Part shown: positions 1 to 6,466 of the stretch, piece by piece
How positions within the stretch are numbered: position 1 is the first letter of the stretch
How the letters are laid out: each line of letters begins with the position of its first letter
Assembly: GCA_028871195.1 (NCBI GenBank)
Contig: JAGWNT010000065.1
Span: 1 to 23,086, forward strand
Length of the DNA stretch: 23,086 nt
Reading direction: 5' to 3'
From: REEB85 sp018971455
GTDB lineage: Bacteria; Pseudomonadota; Alphaproteobacteria; Acetobacterales; Acetobacteraceae
The notes under the pieces: model-generated
What the model saw: only the letters and a program-made list of their open reading frames with translations
Databases searched by the model: none
Told to the model about the DNA's origin: nothing
Made by a program: the position numbers and the translations under genes

Positions 1-251
1 CGCGCCAGGCTGCGGGCGCGGCCGGCGGCGAAGGCGGCATCATCGACCAGCCCGGCGGCGACCAGGCGGGCGACCTCTTCGCGCACGGCCCGCCGCGCGG
101 CGGCGACGGCCTCGGCATCCGCGGCGCCGGCGCGGGCCCATCGCTCCACCCGCCGGTCGAGCACGCGCACCAGCCCGGCCGCGGTGGCGGCGTAGCGGGC
201 GAGATGGGCGAGGGCGGCCTCGTGCAGCGCGGTCGGGGTGGGGTCGGCCAT
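1..251 (-). CDS. recX: RecX-family regulatory protein, N-terminal part (cut by left edge)
   Basis: Reading the minus strand from an ATG at 251 gives about 83 residues that run off the left edge without a stop. The segment starts MADPTPTALHEAALAHLARY and continues with RVLDRRVERWARA and then LVAAGLVDDAAFAAGRARSL. These blocks fit the first helical repeat of alphaproteobacterial RecX, including the typical 'L.R.L..R...WAR' and 'GL.DD..FA..RARSL' patterns. RecX binds RecA filaments and limits strand exchange. An in-frame ATG at 287 could add 12 residues, but neither start has a clear Shine-Dalgarno sequence. The gene is divergent from argD. The identification rests on about half of a short protein, so it is good but not certain. 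Confidence 0.78.
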   Translation of the reverse strand, partial: MADPTPTALHEAALAHLARYAATAAGLVRVLDRRVERWARAGAADAEAVAAARRAVREEVARLVAAGLVDDAAFAAGRARSLA

Positions 252-304
252 GGCCGGACCATGCCACGCGCCGCGCAATGCCGCCATGCGTTGCAACACC
301 GCGT

Positions 305-370
305 TTGACTTCGCCGGAGCCTCCGGCTCATTCTTTTCGTTTACCGCGACTTCCGGCGCAGGTGCGCCGG
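305..370 (+). promoter_or_regulatory. Candidate argD promoter region with two dyads
   Basis: TTGACT at 305-310 is a good -35 element; the best -10 at 18 bases spacing is the weak CATTCT (329-334). The spacer contains an inverted repeat, GCCGGAG (313-319) and CTCCGGC (321-327). Just downstream is a near-perfect 18-base palindrome, CCGGCGCA (353-360), GG, TGCGCCGG (363-370). Dyads placed this way could be a repressor site or a leader hairpin. Which protein would bind is not known from the sequence. Confidence 0.35.
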
Positions 371-426
371 CAGGGCAATGCCGGGAGACAGCGTCCCAGA
401 CCGGGACAGACGAGGACCGTTTCGCA

Positions 427-1623
427 ATGATTCCCGCCCTGATGCCGACCTACAACCGCGCCGACCTCGCTTTCGAGCGGGGCGAGGGCGCCTGGCTGTA
501 CACGGCGGACGGACGACGATTCCTCGATTTCGGGGCGGGCATCGCCACCTCCTCGCTCGGCCACAACAACAAGCATCTGGCCGACGCCATCGCCGAACAG
601 GCGCACAAGGTGATGCACGTCTCCAACCTCTACCGCGTGCCGGGTGCCGAGCGCCTCGCCCAGCGGCTGGTTGACGCGACCTTTGCCGACAGCGTGTTCT
701 TCTGCAACTCGGGGGCGGAAGCCAACGAGGGCATGGTCAAGATGATGCGCAAGGCCATGTACGAGACCGGCAAGCCCGAACGCTACCGCATGATCTGCTT
801 CGAGGGGGCGTTCCACGGGCGCACGCTGGCGATGCTGGCGGCCACCGGGAATGCCAAATACCTCAAGGGCTTCGGCCCGCAGGTGGACGGGTTCGACCAC
901 GTGCCGTTCAACAACCTCAACGCAGTGCGCGACGCCATCGGGCCGCAGACGGCCGGCATCATCATCGAGCCGGTGCAGGGCGAGGGCGGCATCCGCCCGG
1001 CGCAGCTGCAATTCCTCCGCGATCTGCGCAGCACCTGCGACGAGTTCGGCCTGCTGCTCGGGCTCGACGAAATCCAGTGCGGCATGGGGCGCACCGGCAA
1101 GCTGTTCGCCTATGAGTGGGCGGGCATCGAGCCGGACGTGCTGACGGCGGCCAAGGGCATCGCCGGGGGCTTTCCGATGGGCGCCATCCTGGCCAAGGAG
1201 GCGGTGGCCAAGCACCTGGTGCCGGGCACCCACGGCACCACCTTCGGCGGCAATCCGCTGGCCTGCGCCGCGGCCAACGCGGTGCTCGACGTCATCCTCG
1301 CCCCCGGCTTCCTCGCCGAGGTGGACCGCAAGTCCCGCCGCCTGTGGCAGGAGCTGGGCCAGGTGGTGCGCGACGAGCCGACGGTGTTCGAGGAGGTGCG
1401 CGGCGCGGGGCTCATTCTCGGCCTCAAATGCCTGGTGCCGAACGGCGAGGTGCAGGAGGCCTTCATCGCCGAGGGCATGCTGAGCGTCGCCGCCGGCGAC
1501 AACGTGCTGCGCCTGGTGCCGCCGCTGGTGATCACCGACGGCGACATCGACGCGGCGGTGGCGATGATCCGCCGGGGGGCTGCGCGTTGCCGGCCGAGCG
1601 GCGCGAAGGTCGCCGCGAAGTGA
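427..1623 (+). CDS. argD: Acetylornithine aminotransferase
   Basis: This PLP-dependent class III aminotransferase of 398 residues converts N-acetylglutamate semialdehyde to N-acetylornithine in arginine synthesis; family members often also act on succinyl-diaminopimelate. Visible signatures are NSGAEANEG (95-102), the EGAFHGRTLA block (126-135), IIEPVQGEGG (179-188), LDEIQCGMGRTG with the PLP-ring Asp at 214, and the Schiff-base Lys243 in TAAKGIAGG, followed by GTTFGGNPLAC. The ATG at 427 is chosen because the protein then starts as the family does (MPTYNRADLAFERGEG) and GAGGA lies at 412-416. The reading frame stays open upstream to 238, but that extension has no family similarity. The stop overlaps the argF GTG start, which suggests translational coupling. 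Confidence 0.97.
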   Translation: MIPALMPTYNRADLAFERGEGAWLYTADGRRFLDFGAGIATSSLGHNNKHLADAIAEQAHKVMHVSNLYRVPGAERLAQRLVDATFADSVFFCNSGAEANEGMVKMMRKAMYETGKPERYRMICFEGAFHGRTLAMLAATGNAKYLKGFGPQVDGFDHVPFNNLNAVRDAIGPQTAGIIIEPVQGEGGIRPAQLQFLRDLRSTCDEFGLLLGLDEIQCGMGRTGKLFAYEWAGIEPDVLTAAKGIAGGFPMGAILAKEAVAKHLVPGTHGTTFGGNPLACAAANAVLDVILAPGFLAEVDRKSRRLWQELGQVVRDEPTVFEEVRGAGLILGLKCLVPNGEVQEAFIAEGMLSVAAGDNVLRLVPPLVITDGDIDAAVAMIRRGAARCRPSGAKVAAK

Positions 1624-2591
1624 GCGGGGCGATCCGCAATCGCGCGCCGAAAGGCGCGCGGGTGGGCGGCGTGGCGGTGGAACCGCCGCGCCACTTCCTG
1701 GATCTGCGCGATTTCGACAGCGCCACGCTGCGCCACATGCTCGACGTGGGCGCCGGCTTCAAGGCGGCGGGGGGCGTGTCCTCCCGCCCGCTGGCGGGCA
1801 AGACCATTGCGCTGATCTTCGAGAAGCCGAGCACGCGCACGCGCGTCAGCTTCGAAGTGGCGATGCACCAGCTCGGCGGCGCGGCGATCCTGATCTCGGG
1901 GCGCGATTCCCAGCTCGGCCGCGGCGAGACCGTCGCCGACACGGCGCGCGTGCTGTCGCGCTATGTCGATGCCATCATGCTGCGCACCGATGCGCCGGAG
2001 AAGCTGCACGAGATGGCCGAGCACGCCACCGTGCCGGTGATCAACGGGCTGACCGCGGCCTCGCATCCCTGCCAGCTGATGGCCGACGTGATGACTTTCG
2101 AGGAGCATCGCGGCCCGATCGCCGGGCAGGTGGTGGCGTGGTGCGGCGACGGCAACAACGTCGCGCGCAGCTGGATCGAGGCGGCCGCGCGCTTCGGCTT
2201 CACCCTGCGCCTGGCGACGCCGGACGCGCTGCGCCCGCCGCAATCGGTGCTCGACTGGGCGCGCGCGCAGGGCGCGCGGGTCGAGCTCACCGACAGCGCG
2301 CAGGCGGCGGTGGCCGGCGCGCGCTGCGTGGTGACCGATGCGTGGCTGAGCATGTCCGACGATCCGCAGAGCAACCGCCACAACCTGCTCGCGCCGTACC
2401 AGGTCGATGCGGCGCTGATGGCCCAGGCGGCGCCGGACGCCATCTTCATGCATTGCCTGCCCGCCCATCGCGGCGAGGAGGTGACGGCGGAGGTGATCGA
2501 CGGGCCGCAATCGGTGGTGTTCGACGAGGCGGAGAACCGGCTGCACGCGCAGAAGGGCGTGCTGGCCTGGGCGCTGGGGGCGGCTCGGTAA
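1620..2591 (+). CDS. argF: Ornithine carbamoyltransferase
   Basis: OTCase (323 residues) makes citrulline from ornithine and carbamoyl phosphate, directly serving the same pathway as argD. The carbamoyl-phosphate loop KPSTRTRVSF (STRT at 71-74), SHPCQLMAD (HPCQ at 149-152), GDGNNVARSW (176-185) and the catalytic HCLPAHRGEEV (HCLPA at 278-282) are all present. The GTG at 1620 shares bases with the argD stop (GTGA), and AAGG lies about 11 bases upstream. The first 20 residues, before EPPRHFLDLRDF, are not conserved, so a slightly later start cannot be excluded. The ornithine-binding SMG loop reads SMS here (244-246). Confidence 0.97.
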   Translation: MSGAIRNRAPKGARVGGVAVEPPRHFLDLRDFDSATLRHMLDVGAGFKAAGGVSSRPLAGKTIALIFEKPSTRTRVSFEVAMHQLGGAAILISGRDSQLGRGETVADTARVLSRYVDAIMLRTDAPEKLHEMAEHATVPVINGLTAASHPCQLMADVMTFEEHRGPIAGQVVAWCGDGNNVARSWIEAAARFGFTLRLATPDALRPPQSVLDWARAQGARVELTDSAQAAVAGARCVVTDAWLSMSDDPQSNRHNLLAPYQVDAALMAQAAPDAIFMHCLPAHRGEEVTAEVIDGPQSVVFDEAENRLHAQKGVLAWALGAAR

Positions 2592-2596
2592 AGCCC

Positions 2597-2610
2597 ATGG
2601 CGGCCGCCAT
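2597..2610. repeat. 14-base perfect palindrome after argF
   Basis: ATGGCGG followed directly by CCGCCAT lies 5 bases past the argF stop, and a second copy of its GCGGCCGC core follows at 2614-2621. It could form part of a weak terminator stem for argDF, but there is no T-run after it. It may also simply reflect GC-rich sequence. Confidence 0.3.
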
Positions 2611-2639
2611 TGCGCGGCCGCCCGATCGCCTTCTACACT
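2610..2639 (+). promoter_or_regulatory. Candidate promoter of the orphan binding-protein gene
   Basis: TTGCGC (2610-2615) and TACACT (2634-2639) are separated by 18 bases, and the gene downstream has an unusually strong Shine-Dalgarno sequence (AGGAGGGG, 2663-2670, 6 bases before the ATG). The AT-richer stretch at 2640-2662 would form the start of the leader. Both elements match the consensus only partly. Confidence 0.35.
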
Positions 2640-2676
2640 CCTGCCTCAAGTAGAAATAACACAGGAGGGGGGTGCC

Positions 2677-3714
2677 ATGGGCAATCGTGCGCGCAATTCG
2701 GGCGGGCGTTTCGTGCGGCTGCTGGCGGCGATGGCCATGGCGGCGCTGGTCGCAGGGCCGGCGGGCGGGGCGCGCGCGCAGGACGGGTTGTGGCATGGGC
2801 GGGTCGGGGCGCCGCAGTACAAGGGGCGGATGTTCCCGCCCTGGTCGGGCGGGACCAACACCGACGTGGAGGCCAAGGGCTTTGAGTTCACGGTGCCCGA
2901 GGTCAACAGCCTCGCCGATTTCCATGGCGACATCTCGAACCCGGCGCTGGTTCTCTACATCGCCGGCAATTATTATTTCGCCATGGCGCCCCTGGTGCAT
3001 GCCTTCGAGGCGGCCAATCATGCGTTCAAGGGCCGCATCTTCTACGAGACGATTCCGCCGGGCCTGCTGCTGCGCCAGCTGAAGGCGGGTGGGCGGATCA
3101 CCTCCGGCAACATGACCTTCGTGGCCAGGCCCGACGTCTACCTGGCCGGCCTGAAGAAGGTGCAGGCGCTGATCGCCGACGGCACGCTGGTCGGCAAGCC
3201 GGTCGCCTACGTCACCAACGATCTGGCGATCATGATCCCCAGGGACAATCCCGGCCACATCGCCGGGCTCGATGATCTGGGCCGGCCCGGGGTGCGGCTC
3301 GTCATGCCGAACCCGGCCTTCGAGGGCGTCGTCCGCCAGATCAAGAGCACGCTGGCCAAGGCCGGCGGCGAGGCGCTGGTGAAGGCGGTGTACGAGACCA
3401 AGCTGGCCGGCGGCGAGACCATCCTGACCCATATCCATCACCGCCAGACGCCGCTCTATCTCATGCAGGGCCTGGCGGATGCCGGCGTGACCTGGACCTC
3501 CGAGGCGATCTTCCAGGAGCAGGCCGGTCACCCGATCGGCCATATCGCCATCCCGGCGGCGCAGAATACGGTGGCCGTCTATGGCGGCGCCCTGGTCAAG
3601 GGCGCCGCCCATCCGGCGGCGGGGCGGGCGTGGCTCGCATTCATCCACTCGCCGGCGGCGCTCGCCATCTTCGAGAAATACGGCTTCAAGCCGTATGCCG
3701 CGCCGGCCAAGTAG
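2677..3714 (+). CDS. Periplasmic substrate-binding protein, ModA/SBP type (orphan)
   Basis: This 345-residue exported protein has a clear signal peptide: basic residues at 4-14, a hydrophobic stretch at 15-28, and an ARA cleavage site before Gln35. The mature part resembles molybdate/tungstate-type extracellular binding proteins: a first strand LVLYIAGNYYFAMAPLVHAFE, then GNMTFVARPDVYL, NDLAIMIPRDNPGHIAGLDDL and PGVRLVMPNPAFEG, the usual oxyanion-binder order of strand-helix units. The C-terminal stretch GAAHPAAGRAWLAFIHSP is also typical. No permease or ATPase gene is adjacent: argF lies upstream and purU converges from downstream. It may therefore pair with a transporter elsewhere or act as a sensor or chaperone. 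The ligand cannot be told from the sequence. The start is secure because of the AGGAGGGG site. Confidence 0.82.
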   Translation: MGNRARNSGGRFVRLLAAMAMAALVAGPAGGARAQDGLWHGRVGAPQYKGRMFPPWSGGTNTDVEAKGFEFTVPEVNSLADFHGDISNPALVLYIAGNYYFAMAPLVHAFEAANHAFKGRIFYETIPPGLLLRQLKAGGRITSGNMTFVARPDVYLAGLKKVQALIADGTLVGKPVAYVTNDLAIMIPRDNPGHIAGLDDLGRPGVRLVMPNPAFEGVVRQIKSTLAKAGGEALVKAVYETKLAGGETILTHIHHRQTPLYLMQGLADAGVTWTSEAIFQEQAGHPIGHIAIPAAQNTVAVYGGALVKGAAHPAAGRAWLAFIHSPAALAIFEKYGFKPYAAPAK

Positions 3715-3736
3715 GCGCGCGGCCGCTCGGCGGCGG

Positions 3737-4600
3737 TCAGTCGCGGAACACCACCGTGCGGCTGCCGTTGAGCAGGATGCGGTCCTCGAGGTGCCAGCGC
3801 AGGGCGCGCGAGAGCACACGCCGCTCGATGTCGCGGCCCTGGCGGATGAGGTCCTCCGGCGTGTCGGCGTGGCTGATGCGCTCGACGTCCTGCTCGATGA
3901 TCGGCCCCTCGTCGAGGGCGGCGGTGACGTAGTGGGCGGTGGCGCCGATCAGCTTGACGCCACGGCGATGGGCCTGGTGATAGGGGCGCGCGCCCTTGAA
4001 GCCGGGCAGGAAGGAATGGTGGATGTTGATGCAGCGCCCGGCCAGGCGGTGCGCCAGATCGTCGCTCAGCACCTGCATGTAGCGGGCGAGCACCACCACC
4101 TCGCTGCCGGTGGCGGAAATCAGCTCGAGCAGCCGCGCCTCCTGCTCCGGCTTGTCGGCGGGCGTGACCGGCAGGTGGTGGAAATCGATGCCGGCGAGAT
4201 CGAGATGGCTGTAGGTCTGGCGCGGATGGTTGGCGACGATGGCGGCGACCTGCATGGGCAGTTCGCCGATGCGCCAGCGATACAGCAGGTCGGCCAGGCA
4301 ATGGTCGAAGCGCGAGACCAGCAGCATCACCCGCTTGCGCAGCGCGCGGTTGCGCAGCGTGTACTCCATGGCGAACTCCGCGGCGACAGCGCCGAGCGCC
4401 CCGTCCAGGCGCGCCACGTCGAGCCGGTTCTCGGGATGGTCGAGCACGATGCGGGCGAAGAAGCGGTTGCTGTCCGCGTCGTCGAATTGCTGAGCGGCGA
4501 GGATGTTGCCGCCGTGGCGGAAGATGGCGGTGGCGATGGCGGCGACGATGCCGGGGCGGTTGGGGCAGGACAGGGTGAGGATGTACTGGTCGGGGGTCAT
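3737..4600 (-). CDS. purU: Formyltetrahydrofolate deformylase
   Basis: PurU hydrolyses 10-formyl-THF to formate and THF, balancing the one-carbon pool and supplying formate for purine synthesis. The 287-residue product has an N-terminal ACT domain (about 5-80, starting YILTLSCPNRPGIVAAIA) and a C-terminal formyltransferase domain (about 88-285). The catalytic triad is visible as Asn192 and His194 in INIHHSFLPGFKGARPY and Asp230 in AALDEGPIIEQD. The ATG at 4600 gives the usual family length and has CGGAGC just upstream; the frame stays open 40 residues further without similarity. The gene converges on the binding-protein gene with a 22-base gap and is divergent from lysE. Confidence 0.97.
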   Translation of the reverse strand: MTPDQYILTLSCPNRPGIVAAIATAIFRHGGNILAAQQFDDADSNRFFARIVLDHPENRLDVARLDGALGAVAAEFAMEYTLRNRALRKRVMLLVSRFDHCLADLLYRWRIGELPMQVAAIVANHPRQTYSHLDLAGIDFHHLPVTPADKPEQEARLLELISATGSEVVVLARYMQVLSDDLAHRLAGRCINIHHSFLPGFKGARPYHQAHRRGVKLIGATAHYVTAALDEGPIIEQDVERISHADTPEDLIRQGRDIERRVLSRALRWHLEDRILLNGSRTVVFRD

Positions 4601-4617
4601 GCGGGCTCCGAGCGGAC

Positions 4618-4672
4618 CGGGGGGCTGTGAGCGCGCAGCATAGGCTCTATGCTCGCCGGCCACAGCCCGCCG
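4618..4672. promoter_or_regulatory. Symmetric dyad, candidate bidirectional purU/lysE promoter
   Basis: A dyad centred at 4645 pairs AGCATAG (4637-4643) with CTATGCT (4647-4653) and GGGCTGTG (4622-4629) with CACAGCCC (4661-4668). Three further pairs lie outside and two inside these arms, so about 20 of 26 positions pair. The symmetry creates a TATGCT -10 on each strand (4648-4653 forward; 4642-4637 reverse), each 17 bases from a CTGTGA or CTGTGG -35-like hexamer (4625-4630; 4665-4660). Predicted transcripts would start near 4660 for lysE and 4630 for purU, giving leaders of about 59 and 30 bases. The dyad is seen directly; promoter function is inferred. Confidence 0.5.
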
Positions 4673-4718
4673 CGCCCGCGACGGCACGATGACGCCTGCC
4701 CGGGGGAGACCGCCGCCC

Positions 4719-5330
4719 ATGACCGTTCAAGCCCTGCTGATGTTCGCGCTCGCGCTCGCCGTCGTCGCCGGCTCGCCGGGGCCGAGTGTCGCCGCCCTGG
4801 TGGCGCGGGTGCTGACCGGCGGCGTGCGCGACGTTCTGCCGTTCCTGGCGGCGATGTGGATCGGCGAGGCGGTCTGGCTGACCGTGGCGGTGACCGGGCT
4901 CGCGATGCTGGCGCGCGGTTTCGCGGATCTGTTCCTGGTGATCAAGTTTGCCGGCGCCCTCTATCTGCTGGTGCTGGCCTGGCGGATGTGGCACGCGCCG
5001 GCCGACCCGGCGGGCGCCGCCCTGCCGGAGGGGCGGCGGCCGTGGCGGATGTTCCTCGCCGGCATGATGGTGACGCTGGGCAACCCCAAGATCATGGTGT
5101 TCTACCTCGCCCTGCTGCCGACGCTGATCGATCTGCGCCATGTCGGCACCGGCTCCTGGGCGGTGCTGACGCTGACCATGCTGGTTGTGCTCATGCTGGT
5201 CGATATCGGCTGGGCGCTGCTCGCGGCGCGGGCCCGGCGGTGGCTGACCAGCCGGCGGGCGGTGCGCCTCGCCAACCGCACCAGCGCCACCGTGATGGCC
5301 GGCGCGGCACTCACCATCGCGGCGCGCTGA
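4719..5330 (+). CDS. LysE/RhtB-family exporter
   Basis: This small inner-membrane protein of 203 residues has about six hydrophobic segments and the family hallmarks: an N-terminal helix leading into VVAGSPGPSVAALVARVL, the segment IKFAGALYLLVLAWRMW, and LAGMMVTLGNPKIMVFYLALLP. LysE/RhtB proteins export amino acids or related small molecules by proton exchange; the substrate here is unknown. The ATG at 4719 follows a GGGGGAG site at 4702-4708, while an earlier in-frame ATG at 4689 has no such site and would add ten polar residues. The nitronate monooxygenase gene starts 19 bases after the stop, so the two are probably co-transcribed. Confidence 0.92.
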   Translation: MTVQALLMFALALAVVAGSPGPSVAALVARVLTGGVRDVLPFLAAMWIGEAVWLTVAVTGLAMLARGFADLFLVIKFAGALYLLVLAWRMWHAPADPAGAALPEGRRPWRMFLAGMMVTLGNPKIMVFYLALLPTLIDLRHVGTGSWAVLTLTMLVVLMLVDIGWALLAARARRWLTSRRAVRLANRTSATVMAGAALTIAAR

Positions 5331-5349
5331 CGGCAGGGAGCGGGGCCGC

Positions 5350-6390
5350 ATGTTCGACACCACCTACCCGATCATCCAGGCGCCGATGGCTGGCGGCGCC
5401 ACCACGCCGGCGCTGGTCGCCGCGGTCAGCGCGGCGGGCGCGCTGGGCTCGCTGGGGGCGGCCTATCTTTCGCCCGAACAGATCGCGCAGGCCGTCGCCG
5501 CGGTGCGGGCGGCGACTGACCGGCCCTTCGCGGTCAATCTGTTCGCCGGCGGGCACGAGGCCGCGCGCGCCGTCGATCCGGCCGCCCTGTTCGGCGTGCT
5601 GGCCCGCCATCACGAGGCGCTCGGCCTGCAGCGCCCAACCCTGCCGGCCTGGCCGGAGGAGCGGTTCGCCGCGCAGTTCGAGGCGGTGCTGGAAGCGCGC
5701 CCGGCCGTGTTCAGCTTCACCTTCGGCCTGCCGCGCGAGGCCATTGCGCGGGCCCGCTCGGCGGGCATCCGCGTCGTCGGCACTGCCACCACGGTGGCCG
5801 AAGGCGTGCTGCTGGAGGCGGCGGGATGCGACGCCGTCGTCGCCCAGGGCGCCGAGGCGGGCGGGCATCGCGGCACCTTCGCCGGGCCGTTCGAGGCGGC
5901 ACTGATCGGCACCATGGCGCTGGTGCCGCAGATGGCCGATGCGCTGCGCGTGCCGGTCATCGCCTCGGGCGGCATCATGGACGGGCGCGGCATCGCGGCG
6001 GCCCTGGTGCTGGGGGCCGCGGCGGTGCAGATGGGCACGGCCTTCCTGACTTGTGCCGAGGCCGGGATCGCGGAGGCGCACAAGACAGCCCTGCTGGCCG
6101 GACGCGAGGACCAGACGGTGGTGACCCGCGCCTTCTCCGGGCGCCCGGCGCGGGGCCTCGTCAACCGCTTCATCCGTGAGGTGGAGGCGGCGGGGCCGGA
6201 GGCGATCCTGCCCTTTCCGCTGCACAACAGCCTGACCGGCCCGATGCGCGCCCAGGCGGCGCGCGCGGCCGACCCCGAGCGGCTGGCGCTCTGGGCCGGG
6301 CAGGGTGTGCGGATGGCCCGCCGCCTGCCGGCCGGCGAACTGGTGGCGCGCCTCGCCGCGGAAGCCCGCGCGGCGCGGCGGGACGGCTGA
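5350..6390 (+). CDS. Nitronate monooxygenase (2-nitropropane dioxygenase family)
   Basis: This FMN-dependent TIM-barrel enzyme of 346 residues oxidises alkyl nitronates such as propionate 3-nitronate, a toxic metabolite. Supporting blocks are the N-terminal IIQAPMAGGATTPALVAAVS, FAVNLFAGG (60-68), and the catalytic region QGAEAGGHRGTF with His173 as the likely base. The FMN phosphate-binding stretch is VIASGGIMDGRGIAAAL followed by LGAAAVQMGTAFLTCAEAG, and a class-typical VTRAFSGRPARGLVNRF sits near the C-terminus. The ATG at 5350 has GGGAG about 10 bases upstream. Position 19 bases after the LysE-type exporter suggests one transcript. Related barrel enzymes (enoyl-ACP reductase FabK) lack this histidine context, so nitronate monooxygenase is preferred. 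Confidence 0.92.
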   Translation: MFDTTYPIIQAPMAGGATTPALVAAVSAAGALGSLGAAYLSPEQIAQAVAAVRAATDRPFAVNLFAGGHEAARAVDPAALFGVLARHHEALGLQRPTLPAWPEERFAAQFEAVLEARPAVFSFTFGLPREAIARARSAGIRVVGTATTVAEGVLLEAAGCDAVVAQGAEAGGHRGTFAGPFEAALIGTMALVPQMADALRVPVIASGGIMDGRGIAAALVLGAAAVQMGTAFLTCAEAGIAEAHKTALLAGREDQTVVTRAFSGRPARGLVNRFIREVEAAGPEAILPFPLHNSLTGPMRAQAARAADPERLALWAGQGVRMARRLPAGELVARLAAEARAARRDG

Positions 6391-6412
6391 ACCCCGCAGC
6401 GGCCGGGACGCG

Positions 6413-6429
6413 GCGCGGATCGGCCGCGC
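6413..6429 (+). terminator. Weak hairpin after nitronate monooxygenase
   Basis: GCGCGG and CCGCGC form a 6-base-pair stem with a 5-base loop, 22 bases past the stop codon. No T-run follows, so it is at best a weak or Rho-assisted terminator between this gene and the downstream glycosyltransferase gene. Confidence 0.25.
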
Positions 6430-6466
6430 GATTCCACCTGCGACGATATTGCTCTAAGCAGGGCGC

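Noticed and set aside
238..426. N-terminal extension of ArgD by 63 residues
   Set aside because: The extra residues have no similarity to the family, and a suitable ribosome site precedes the ATG at 427.
2600..2621. Direct repeat of GCGGCCGC as a mobile-element or regulatory repeat
   Set aside because: Two copies of a pure GC 8-mer are expected by chance in this base composition.
2446..3819. Minus-strand open frame of 457 codons opposite the binding protein
   Set aside because: Antisense of a gene with a strong ribosome site and signal peptide; no motifs of its own.
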